Of a DNA stretch of 8,950 nt, positions 1 to 6,410 are shown one piece after another (within the stretch, counting starts at the first letter, position 1; each line of letters opens with the position of its first letter). The stretch lies in assembly GCA_934446065.1 (NCBI GenBank), contig CAKSDP010000040.1:1-8950 (forward strand), in the 5' to 3' direction. Under the pieces are notes generated by a model. It was given only the letters and a program-made list of their open reading frames with translations. It was not told the origin of the DNA and searched no databases. Source of the stretch: an uncultured Eubacteriales bacterium (GTDB lineage Bacteria; Bacillota; Clostridia; Oscillospirales; CAG-272). The translations under genes were made by a program, and so were the position numbers.

Positions 1-157
1 CCTCACCCTCACCAAACTCAACTTTTACGTTGATATGTCCGTCTGGCTTTTTGTGGGAAAGCAGTACTACCGTCTCAGCAATTATACGACTCGGCAGAAC
101 TTTTGTCAATCGTATAAATATATGAAAAAGAGAGGCGGCAGAAGACGTGTAAAGCAT
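1..157 (-). pseudogene. C-terminal tail fragment of a TrmA/RlmD-type RNA methyltransferase-like protein (partial)
   Basis: Read on the minus strand, this stretch is open to the window edge and its last ~25 residues are convincingly protein-like: AETVVLLSHKKPDGHINV, then KVEFGEGE. From memory of the family, VETVVLLS ends the catalytic domain of clostridial 23S rRNA uracil-C5 methyltransferases (normally preceded by FPHTxHVETV), and an extra tail of the KPDxHINVKVEFGEGEGK type follows in many gut Clostridia. Here the residues before it (VLPSRIIAETV) lack the P-H-T-x-H-V motif, and no methyltransferase domain is seen further upstream. The nearest ATG (157) has no ribosome-binding site. The frame stays open into the sigma gene, but that part reads as non-coding. 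I infer a detached tail: either a decayed remnant or one of the dispersed copies of this tail. The 3' end lies outside the window. The similarity is recalled, not searched. Confidence 0.45.
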
Positions 158-227
158 ATTTTGACAGTGAGAATGCAAGACGTTGCCGCGGCTTACAGAA
201 AATGGCGTTTCATTGCATATTTTTTGC

Positions 228-256
228 TTGACACACCCGTCTTTATAGCGTATCCT
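228..256 (+). promoter_or_regulatory. Candidate housekeeping (sigma-A) promoter upstream of the sigma factor operon
   Basis: A perfect TTGACA at 228-233 is followed after exactly 17 bases by TATCCT at 251-256 (4 of 6 matches to TATAAT). This predicts a start near 263 and a leader of roughly 75 bases before the ATG at 340. It would give basal expression of the sigma operon, independent of the ECF-like promoter just downstream. Confidence 0.55.
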
Positions 257-286
257 AAAGAAAAACGAAAAAATTTCGGATTTGCC

Positions 287-314
287 CGACAATATCTGCA
301 CTTCGATCGTTATA
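287..314 (+). promoter_or_regulatory. Putative ECF-sigma (autoregulatory) promoter, copy 1 of a shared box
   Basis: CGACA at 287-291, then 16 bases, then CGTTATA at 308-314. The downstream element lies inside TTCGATCGTTATAT (302-315). The same two elements with the same spacing recur upstream of the lipoprotein gene at 6297-6324. The spacing and the CGT-type -10 fit ECF promoters, but the -35 lacks the usual AAC core, so the sigma assignment is inference. A start near 320 would put the ribosome site (321-329) almost at the 5' end of the message. An alternative is a binding site for another regulator. Confidence 0.45.
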
Positions 315-339
315 TCTATTGAAAGGGGGATTTGAACCC

Positions 340-834
340 ATGTCGGAATCTTTGCAGCGTACGGGTAAAGATTTTGAAACGTTCTATGAAAAGTATTACA
401 AACATGTTTACCGGATGGCGTATACATATATGAAAAATTCCGCTGATGCCGAGGATGTGACTGAGGATGTTTTCGTCAAGGTCCTCGTCGGAAGTTTTGA
501 ATTTGAAGACGAGGAGCACGAGCGGCGTTGGCTGTTCACGGTAACCGTCAATCTGTGTAAGGATCGCCTGAAGCATTGGTGGAAAAAACGTGTAAGCTCG
601 GTTGACGATTGTCCGGAGCAAGCGTCCGAGGACGAGATACCGACGGACGAAACGCTCACCGCCGTTATGGCGCTTCCGACCAAATACAAGGACGTTATTT
701 ACCTGCACTACTATATGGACTATAAAACGGATGAGATAGCAAAAATGCTGAAAAGGCCGCCGTCAACTGTGCGGAATCAGCTCCGCGAGGGGCGTGAGCG
801 GCTGAAAACAAGATTGGGAGGTGTGATTTCATGA
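340..834 (+). CDS. ECF-family RNA polymerase sigma factor
   Basis: This 164-residue protein has the two-domain plan of sigma-70 family ECF factors. Region 2 spans about residues 12-82, with FETFYEKYYKHVYRMAYTYM, the ADAEDVTEDVFVKV core (36-48) and a WLFTVTVNLCKDRLK segment that contacts core polymerase and the -10 element. A short acidic linker (86-103) leads to region 4 at about 104-156. There, LPTKYKDVIYLHYY and a helix-turn-helix (DEIAKMLKRPPSTVRNQLREGRERLK) should read the -35. I chose ATG 340 over an in-frame TTG at 319 because AAAGGGGG (322-329) sits 10 bases before it and the domain starts soon after. Its last codons overlap the next gene (ATGA at 831-834), which indicates translational coupling to the putative anti-sigma partner. 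It probably controls this operon and the gene at 6411. No specific subgroup can be assigned. Confidence 0.93.
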   Translation: MSESLQRTGKDFETFYEKYYKHVYRMAYTYMKNSADAEDVTEDVFVKVLVGSFEFEDEEHERRWLFTVTVNLCKDRLKHWWKKRVSSVDDCPEQASEDEIPTDETLTAVMALPTKYKDVIYLHYYMDYKTDEIAKMLKRPPSTVRNQLREGRERLKTRLGGVIS

Positions 835-1472
835 AAAACAGGATAAAAGAATCGCTTGATCGGGTCCTCCCCGACGACGTGGCGAGATATCGAATGTATG
901 CAAATATAATGGAGAAAGCAAAAACGGCGCAGTCGCAAAAGCCCGCCGCGCGAAACTCCGTTATGCGCGCAATGAAGATCGCGCTGCCTGCTGCGGCTTG
1001 CGTTTGCCTTGCCGTCATCGCGCTTTACAGACAACCATGGGCAAGGGAAGATTATAAGTCCTCCGAACCGATGGTTTGCGGTCCGAACGAAAAATACAGC
1101 GACGTCCTCGACGGCGGCTCTGCGGAGCTCACAGGCTCGATCCATATAAGCGTTGATCTGCCGGACGGTGCGGAAAATGCGGAGTATCAGTACAGCCCCT
1201 ACGGAACTGAGGTCACATTCGATGTCGGCGGACAGAAATATCTGCTCCGTGCAGGAACGGATCGGGACTATGCGCTTGGAGGCTATTCCGATGATCTCGC
1301 GGAGCGGATAGTCGCATCGGACGGTGCCGTGCTGCGTGACGATGCGGAAAAGACTGCTATCATATTCTGGCATGACGGCGGAGCATACTATCTGCTTTCG
1401 TCAGGGTCGGCAAACGACGCGGAAATCACGGCTGTCTGCGCCTCTATTCGCGCAAGAACAGCGGAAGAATGA
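831..1472 (+). CDS. Membrane-anchored anti-sigma factor candidate with DUF4367-like extracellular domain
   Basis: This 213-residue protein overlaps the sigma gene by four bases and has its own GGGAGGTG site at 815-822. Residues 1-47 are a basic, helical cytoplasmic segment. One transmembrane helix follows at about 48-66 (MKIALPAAACVCLAVIALY), and about 145 residues lie outside. The external part is acidic and ends in a pattern (YLLRAGTD... IIFWHDGGAYYLLSS... EITAVCASIRA) that resembles the DUF4367-type sensor domains of clostridial anti-sigma proteins. No HxxxCxxC zinc anti-sigma signature is present in the cytoplasmic segment. The position directly after an ECF sigma gene, the topology and the coupling all support a role in holding the sigma factor at the membrane until an envelope signal arrives. 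The anti-sigma function is inferred from context, not from a recognised sigma-binding motif. Confidence 0.72.
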   Translation: MKNRIKESLDRVLPDDVARYRMYANIMEKAKTAQSQKPAARNSVMRAMKIALPAAACVCLAVIALYRQPWAREDYKSSEPMVCGPNEKYSDVLDGGSAELTGSIHISVDLPDGAENAEYQYSPYGTEVTFDVGGQKYLLRAGTDRDYALGGYSDDLAERIVASDGAVLRDDAEKTAIIFWHDGGAYYLLSSGSANDAEITAVCASIRARTAEE

Positions 1473-1493
1473 CATATAACATGGAGGATATCT

Positions 1494-2732
1494 ATGATGA
1501 AAAGAGGAATTATTCTGACAGCGGCGGTCGCGATACTGCTCCTTGCGGGGTGCGGGAACTCGTCAAAGCCGGTGTATGTCGAATCGGTCGCCGAGCTTAC
1601 CGGTGTCGGTACATCTTATTCCGATTCATTTGCGGGGATCGTGGCAAGCGACAGCGTGCTTGAGATCTCGAAGGATGTCGATAAGCAGATAGCGGAGGTG
1701 TTCGTAAAGGTGGGCGACGGTGTCGAGGAGGGACAGAAGCTGTTTTCCTACGATACGGATGACCTTGAACTGAAGATCGACCGTCAGAAGCTCGAGCTTG
1801 AGCAGCTTGACGCGCAGATCGAGAATTACAAATCGCAGATCACCGAGCTTACGCGCGAGCGGGAGAGCGCCCCCGATTCGCAGAAGCTTGAGTATACCGT
1901 GCAGATACAGTCGGCGGAGCTTGATCTGAAAGAGGCTGAAATAAACAGAAAGTCGAAAGCGGCTGCGATCGCGAGCGCCGAAGCGGGACTCGCTGATTCG
2001 GTGGTGACATCCCCCGCCGCAGGAACCGTAAAGAGTATCGCGGACACCTCCTCCGGAGACGGCGGCTCGGCGTACATCAAGATAGACCGCTCGGGCACAT
2101 ATCAGATATGCGCCACGATAACCGAGCTTCAGCGCGGAGCCGTATCCGAGGGCGATACGGTAAAGATAACGTCAAGAACGAACGACAGTGATACATGGTC
2201 GGGCGTCGTCACAAAGGTGGACTACAACAGTACGGACGAGGGAAACCAAGACGGTTCATACTACGGCGGAGCAGTGTATTACGGCGGATCAGTCGATTCC
2301 GCGAGCAAGTACAAGTTCTATGTACGACCCGATACGACCGACGGACTTCTGATAGGGCAGCACGTCTATGTTTCACTGTCGGACGGCGACGAGGGGGACG
2401 GAATGAATCTTCCAAACGCATATATCTGTTCCGAGAACGGCGAGATGTATGTGTGGGCGGAGAACAACGGTGTCCTCGAGCGTCGCGGCATCGTTGTCGG
2501 CGAATTCGACTCCGATCTTGGTACATATGAGATAAAAAGCGGTCTTTCAGCCGAGGACTATATCGCATATCCCGGCGATAATTGCCGTGCAGGCGCACCT
2601 GTAACCTACGATGAGCCGGAGAATGAGACGAGGCTCAAACGCGCGGCGAAAAACGACGAGATCGAGTATGACGCCGAGAACATCATCCCCGAGCCTGCGA
2701 AGATATATGATATTGATGCGGCAGGTGAGTGA
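1494..2732 (+). CDS. HlyD/MacA-like adaptor lipoprotein (RND-type adaptor of an ABC exporter)
   Basis: This 412-residue protein starts with a lipoprotein signal: MMKRG, a hydrophobic stretch, and lipobox LAGC with acylated Cys20. A first half lipoyl-like barrel at about 55-87 (IAEVFVKVGDGVEEGQKLF) leads into a charged coiled-coil hairpin at about 88-167. The second barrel half follows (VVTSPAAGTVKSI, 170-182), then a beta-barrel region (about 200-300) and a membrane-proximal domain ending in YIAYPGDNCRAGAPV (356-370). An acidic tail closes the protein. This is the MacA/HlyD layout. The unusual Tyr/Gly segment at 253-266 has no assigned role. GGAGG at 1483-1487 serves ATG 1494, with ATG 1497 equally possible. 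The ATPase gene begins one base after its stop. It likely sits on the outer face of the membrane and couples the permease to substrate. It shares its C-terminal pattern with the second adaptor at 3411. Confidence 0.88.
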   Translation: MMKRGIILTAAVAILLLAGCGNSSKPVYVESVAELTGVGTSYSDSFAGIVASDSVLEISKDVDKQIAEVFVKVGDGVEEGQKLFSYDTDDLELKIDRQKLELEQLDAQIENYKSQITELTRERESAPDSQKLEYTVQIQSAELDLKEAEINRKSKAAAIASAEAGLADSVVTSPAAGTVKSIADTSSGDGGSAYIKIDRSGTYQICATITELQRGAVSEGDTVKITSRTNDSDTWSGVVTKVDYNSTDEGNQDGSYYGGAVYYGGSVDSASKYKFYVRPDTTDGLLIGQHVYVSLSDGDEGDGMNLPNAYICSENGEMYVWAENNGVLERRGIVVGEFDSDLGTYEIKSGLSAEDYIAYPGDNCRAGAPVTYDEPENETRLKRAAKNDEIEYDAENIIPEPAKIYDIDAAGE

Positions 2733-2733
2733 T

Positions 2734-3411
2734 ATGGCGATAATCGAAATGAAGGATATCTGCAAGGACTATATGCAGGGGCGGGACGCGGTGCGCGTTC
2801 TGAAAAACGTGAATCTCACGGTAGAGCGCGGCGACTATCTCGCGATAATGGGACCGTCCGGATCGGGCAAGACCACGCTTATGAATATTATAGGATGTCT
2901 TGACACACCGACTGCGGGCACATATCTGCTAGACGGACGCGATATGTCAGACCTCTCCGACGATGCTCTTGCAAAAGTCAGAAATACATATATAGGTTTT
3001 GTTTTCCAAAGCTTTTATCTGCTTCCGAAGCTGAACGCAACGGACAACGTTGCACTCCCGCTTCTCTATGCAAAGGTGCCGGTCCGTGAGAGGCGGGAGA
3101 GGGCGCGCCATGCGCTTGAACGTGTCGGGCTTTCCGACAGAGTAGATTTCTTCCCGAATCAGCTCTCCGGCGGGCAGTGCCAGCGCGTTGCGATCGCCCG
3201 CGCCATCGTCGGCGATCCGGCGCTGCTGCTTGCGGATGAACCGACCGGAGCGCTTGATACAAAGTCCGGCGAGCAGATAATGCATATCTTCGATGAGCTG
3301 AGCCTCGGCGGAATGACGATCATAACAATAACCCACGATCCGGACGTTGCGGCGTGCGCAAAGATCACGCATCATATACGTGACGGAGAGCTGATCCTCG
3401 GAGGTGCGTAA
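2734..3411 (+). CDS. ABC transporter ATP-binding protein, MacB/LolD/SalX type
   Basis: This 225-residue cytoplasmic ATPase is the normal length for this subfamily and has every core motif: Walker A GPSGSGKT at 40-47, Q-loop Gln92 (FVFQSFYLLPKL), signature LSGGQ at 144-148, Walker B LLLADE at 164-169, D-loop ALD at 173-175 and switch His201. The ERGDYLAIMGPSGSGKTT, IGFVFQ and DEPTGALD patterns are typical of the MacB/LolD/SalX branch, whose members drive mechanotransmission rather than conventional transport. The signature continues as LSGGQCQR instead of the common LSGGQQQR, a mild variant. I chose ATG 2734 because AGGTGAG (2723-2729) precedes it and the conserved fold starts at residue 2. 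An upstream in-frame extension to 2611 is non-homologous and lies inside the previous gene. Its TAA shares one base with the next ATG. It should pair with the permease at 5000. Confidence 0.96.
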   Translation: MAIIEMKDICKDYMQGRDAVRVLKNVNLTVERGDYLAIMGPSGSGKTTLMNIIGCLDTPTAGTYLLDGRDMSDLSDDALAKVRNTYIGFVFQSFYLLPKLNATDNVALPLLYAKVPVRERRERARHALERVGLSDRVDFFPNQLSGGQCQRVAIARAIVGDPALLLADEPTGALDTKSGEQIMHIFDELSLGGMTIITITHDPDVAACAKITHHIRDGELILGGA

Positions 3412-4985
3412 TGAAGAAAAATAAAATCGCAAAGTACGTGACCGCATCCGTATCGGTGGTGCTTGCCGCCGCAATAGGTGTCGGCGCATGGTATATGCTC
3501 GCGGGAAAGCGATCCCCTGTCGCGGTATATCAGTTCGGCGATGTCGGCATGACGGAATATTTCGGATACGCCACCGAATGTGACGGCACTCTTGTGCCGG
3601 GGCGCGTGCAGACCGTGTATGCCTCCGATACACTCACGGTAAAAGAGATCCTTGTGAGTGAAGGCGACGCCGTAAAGTCGGGCGACGTCATCATGAGATA
3701 CGACACGACGCTGACCGAGATATCGATCGAGCGTAAAAGGCTCGAGATCGAGAAGCTGAAGCTGCGGCAGAATTCGCTTAACGCTGAGCTTGAAGCCATA
3801 AATAAGCTTGAGCCGTATGTTCCGATACCATCGCCGGAACCGACTCCCGATCCCGAACCGGAGCCTGATCGCGGAGAGCCGATAGAGGAGCCTTATACGA
3901 TAATTGCCGACGGTGAGCACGACGGCTTGTCTGAGCTGACGCCGATCATATGTCTGCTTCGCAGCGACACGCTGCTTGACCGCACGCTGTATGAGACGCT
4001 TTTGTCAAATGCAGACGATTCCGACACGGTATACGTTGTCATGAAGATCGCCTCGGACAATATGACGCTCGGCAAGAGCGTTATGTGGCAGGGACTTGTG
4101 ATATGTAATATCGACGGCGATTTTTCGGTCGGCTTCTTTGATGCATCGTGGGTCGAGGACCCGACGATCCCAGCCGCCGATCCCGTACCCGACGATGATA
4201 CGGCGGATGATACGGATAATTCCGACGATCTGCCCGAGCATAGGTATACGGCTGCTGAGATCGCTGAGATGCGTGCCGACAAGGAAAAGGAGATCCGCGA
4301 GAATTCGGTCAGCATAAAGATCGCTGAGTCCGAGTACAAAATAATGCAGAGCGAGGGAAGCGGCAGCGAGGTCCGCGCAAAGCTTGACGGCGTTGTCACG
4401 TCGGTTACGGCACCCGACGAGGCGGGAACCTCGAAGCCCATTATAAAAATCTCCGGCGGTACAGGTTACAGTATCAGCGGAAACATCGACGAATTTTCCC
4501 GCGGGACCATCACGGTCGGCGACACGGTGACCGTGACCGACTGGATGAGCGGTATGACGGTGGACGGCACGATCGAGAGTATAAGCGATTCGCCTTCATC
4601 CGACAACAGCTACTACGGAATGGTAGAAAATCCGAATGTGACGTACTATCCGTTCACCGTGCAGATAGACGATGACGCGGATCTCACCGAGGACGGATAC
4701 TTCACGATCGAGCTTGACGGTGCCGAGCAGAATAGCGGTATCTATCTTATGACACCGTTCGTCCGCACAGAGGGCGGCGAGAGCTATGTGCTCGTCAGCG
4801 GGGATGACGGACGTCTCGTCCGCCGCAGCGTTACGACAGGTAAGCTCGTGTGGGAATACGTCGAGATACTCTCCGGTGTGAGTGAGACGGATGAGATAGC
4901 GTTTCCGTATGGCAAGAACGTGGCAGAGGGCGCACCGACCGAACCCGGCGATCCGTCCGATCTGCATGATGACGCGAGTTACTGA
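3411..4985 (+). CDS. Second HlyD/MacA-like adaptor, membrane-anchored, with domain inserted in the coiled-coil hairpin
   Basis: This 524-residue protein is anchored by one N-terminal helix (about 8-31) instead of a lipid. A lipoyl-like half barrel lies at about 65-97 (VKEILVSEGDAVKSGDVIMRYD). The first hairpin helix runs about 103-133. The chain then leaves the usual hairpin through a proline/acidic linker (EPTPDPEPEPD, 143-153), a compact segment of about 90 residues (162-248), and a second acidic linker rich in Asp (261-273). The returning helix is at about 279-314, then the second barrel half (VRAKLDGVVTSVTAPDEAG, 321-339), a barrel, and a C-terminal domain ending EIAFPYGKNVAEGAPT. That ending parallels the first adaptor's. 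The start overlaps the ATPase stop, with GAGGTG just upstream. I infer it joins the first adaptor as a heteromeric adaptor on the same permease. The insert's fold is not recognised. Confidence 0.85.
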   Translation: MKKNKIAKYVTASVSVVLAAAIGVGAWYMLAGKRSPVAVYQFGDVGMTEYFGYATECDGTLVPGRVQTVYASDTLTVKEILVSEGDAVKSGDVIMRYDTTLTEISIERKRLEIEKLKLRQNSLNAELEAINKLEPYVPIPSPEPTPDPEPEPDRGEPIEEPYTIIADGEHDGLSELTPIICLLRSDTLLDRTLYETLLSNADDSDTVYVVMKIASDNMTLGKSVMWQGLVICNIDGDFSVGFFDASWVEDPTIPAADPVPDDDTADDTDNSDDLPEHRYTAAEIAEMRADKEKEIRENSVSIKIAESEYKIMQSEGSGSEVRAKLDGVVTSVTAPDEAGTSKPIIKISGGTGYSISGNIDEFSRGTITVGDTVTVTDWMSGMTVDGTIESISDSPSSDNSYYGMVENPNVTYYPFTVQIDDDADLTEDGYFTIELDGAEQNSGIYLMTPFVRTEGGESYVLVSGDDGRLVRRSVTTGKLVWEYVEILSGVSETDEIAFPYGKNVAEGAPTEPGDPSDLHDDASY

Positions 4986-4999
4986 AAGGAGAGGGAAGA

Positions 5000-6253
5000 A
5001 TGAGAGAAAATATCAGACTTGCCTTTCAAGGCATTTTCGGGCATAAGCTCCGCTCGCTTCTGACAATGCTCGGCATAATCATCGGAATCGCGTCGATCAT
5101 AACAATCGTATCAACCATCAAGGGAACGAGCGAGCAGATAAAGGAAAATCTGATCGGCGCCGGAAACAACGTTGTGAACGTCGCACTGTACGGCGACGGC
5201 AATCTGTACGATATGAGCTATCAGTCGGTGCCGGTCGGTGTAAAGCAGATTGACGCAAGGCTGAAGCGCGAGCTTGGAACAATCGACGGCGTCAGTCGTG
5301 TCAGCCTGTACAATATGCGTGAGAGCGTCAGCGGCGCCTACTACAAGGCGACTTCCTTTAACGGAAATATGTACGGGATCGACATGGACTATCTTGCGGT
5401 GTACGGATACACGGTGCGGAGCGGACGCGGATTCTCTGATAAAGATTACTCAGAATTCAGAAAGGTGCTGCTCATAGATACGAGAACGGAGCGCTCACTT
5501 TTTGCGGGTGAGAGCGCACTTGGACGCGTGATCGAGATCAGCGGCGAGCCGTTTACAGTTATCGGCGTCATTGCAGAGTCCGAAGAGTTCACCCCGAAGA
5601 TCGAGACGATCCAGGACTATTACCTCTACGCCGATACGTCGTCCGGTAAGATATTCATGCCGATCACGACCTGGCCGACGGTCTGCAATTTTGACGAGCC
5701 GCAGAACGTCGCGATCTCGGCGGCGAGCACCGATGTGATGACAAAAGTCGGAAAGAGCGCGGCGGATCTTCTTACGTCACGCGTTATCACCGATGATTCA
5801 GGTTTACTTGATTACCGCAGCGAGGATCTGCTCTCGCAGGCGCAGAAGCTCCAGAGCATGAGCGAATCCGCGAACAGCCAGCTCATATGGATCGCGAGCA
5901 TCTCGCTGCTTGTCGGCGGTATCGGTGTTATGAATATAATGCTCGTGTCCGTGACCGAGCGCACGAGTGAGATCGGTCTGAAAAAGGCTATCGGCGCAAG
6001 AAAGCGCAGCATACGAATGCAGTTCCTCACGGAGGCTGCGGTGCTGACAAGCCTCGGCGGGATCCTCGGAGTCGTAGCCGGCATCGGTATGGCGGAACTT
6101 ATATCGCATATAGCTGATATACCGGTCGCTGTGAGCATACCGGCTGCCGTTGTGGCTGTGGCGTTCTCCGTCCTCATAGGGCTTTTGTTCGGACTGCTGC
6201 CTGCGGCTAAGGCGGCAAATCTCAGCCCGATCGAAGCACTTCGCCGTGACTGA
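5000..6253 (+). CDS. ABC transporter permease, MacB/FtsX type
   Basis: This 417-residue membrane protein has the four-helix MacB topology. TM1 is at about 20-40 (LLTMLGIIIGIASIITIVST), followed by a large extracellular MacB-PCD-like domain (about 41-290) and three C-terminal helices near 296-317, 344-366 and 379-402. Family signatures are clear: GHKLRSLLTMLGIIIG at the N-terminus, GGIGVMNIMLVSVTERTSEIG (306-326) with KKAIGAR coupling to the ATPase, and the C-terminal LLPAAKAANLSPIEALRRD. Length is normal for single-domain Gram-positive MacB permeases without a fused ATPase. AAAGGAGAGGG (4985-4995) precedes the ATG, 14 bases after the previous stop. It should form the membrane core with the ATPase at 2734 and contact both adaptors. 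It is the last gene of the operon, and a stem-loop lies 16 bases downstream. Exporter substrates of such systems include antimicrobial peptides and lipoproteins; the substrate here is unknown. Confidence 0.95.
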   Translation: MRENIRLAFQGIFGHKLRSLLTMLGIIIGIASIITIVSTIKGTSEQIKENLIGAGNNVVNVALYGDGNLYDMSYQSVPVGVKQIDARLKRELGTIDGVSRVSLYNMRESVSGAYYKATSFNGNMYGIDMDYLAVYGYTVRSGRGFSDKDYSEFRKVLLIDTRTERSLFAGESALGRVIEISGEPFTVIGVIAESEEFTPKIETIQDYYLYADTSSGKIFMPITTWPTVCNFDEPQNVAISAASTDVMTKVGKSAADLLTSRVITDDSGLLDYRSEDLLSQAQKLQSMSESANSQLIWIASISLLVGGIGVMNIMLVSVTERTSEIGLKKAIGARKRSIRMQFLTEAAVLTSLGGILGVVAGIGMAELISHIADIPVAVSIPAAVVAVAFSVLIGLLFGLLPAAKAANLSPIEALRRD

Positions 6254-6268
6254 TCAATAAATAACAGA

Positions 6269-6305
6269 AAAATGTCGTAAAACTTTTCGGGTTTTACGAC
6301 ATTTT
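6269..6305 (+). terminator. Rho-independent terminator of the sigma/transporter operon
   Basis: A perfect 15-base inverted repeat (AAAATGTCGTAAAAC at 6269-6283, complement at 6291-6305) with a 7-base loop TTTTCGG lies 16 bases after the permease stop. A T-rich tract follows (to about 6313). The A-run on the left arm would also let it act on transcripts from the other side. The right arm contains the CGACA proposed as the -35 of the next gene's promoter. Confidence 0.85.
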
Positions 6306-6324
6306 CCTATTTTCGATCGTTATA
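6297..6324 (+). promoter_or_regulatory. Putative ECF-sigma promoter, copy 2 of the shared box
   Basis: CGACA (6297-6301), 16 bases, CGTTATA (6318-6324), inside TTCGATCGTTATAT (6312-6325). This 14-base identity matches 302-315 exactly and 16 of 17 positions when extended to the following TA. The upstream CGACA sits at the same distance in both copies. Start would be near 6331, giving an ~80-base leader to the lipoprotein ATG. The rest of the gap (6331-6397) is GC-rich and holds only a weak 5-base hairpin (6345-6349 with 6368-6372). Confidence 0.45.
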
Positions 6325-6410
6325 TATACAGAGGCGCGGATAAAGCGGCGTCGCTGCGTACGGAGATGCCGCCCGTGCCTACTATATAATATCAGATAAG
6401 GAGCATTACC

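Noticed and set aside
35..322. Plus-strand reading frame of 95 codons before the sigma gene
   Set aside because: No ribosome site, Lys/Arg/Tyr-rich random composition, and it runs across both candidate promoters and the sigma gene's own ribosome site.
319..339. TTG start extending the sigma factor by seven residues
   Set aside because: It would place the strong GGGGG ribosome site inside the gene; ATG 340 has proper spacing and the domain starts after it.
777..1373. Long antisense frame (198 codons) opposite the anti-sigma gene
   Set aside because: A shadow of the plus-strand gene: no recognisable domain, Arg-rich, no ribosome site. Similar antisense frames under the adaptor, ATPase and permease genes were dropped for the same reason.
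2611..2733. Upstream extension of the ABC ATPase by 41 residues
   Set aside because: Arg/Ser-rich out-of-frame shadow of the adaptor gene; ATG 2734 has a ribosome site and matches the family's normal N-terminus.
6385..6390. Perfect TATAAT before the lipoprotein gene as a sigma-A promoter
   Set aside because: No acceptable -35 at 16-18 bases upstream (GGAGAT at 17), and the start would fall on the ribosome site. It is kept only as a possible alternative.
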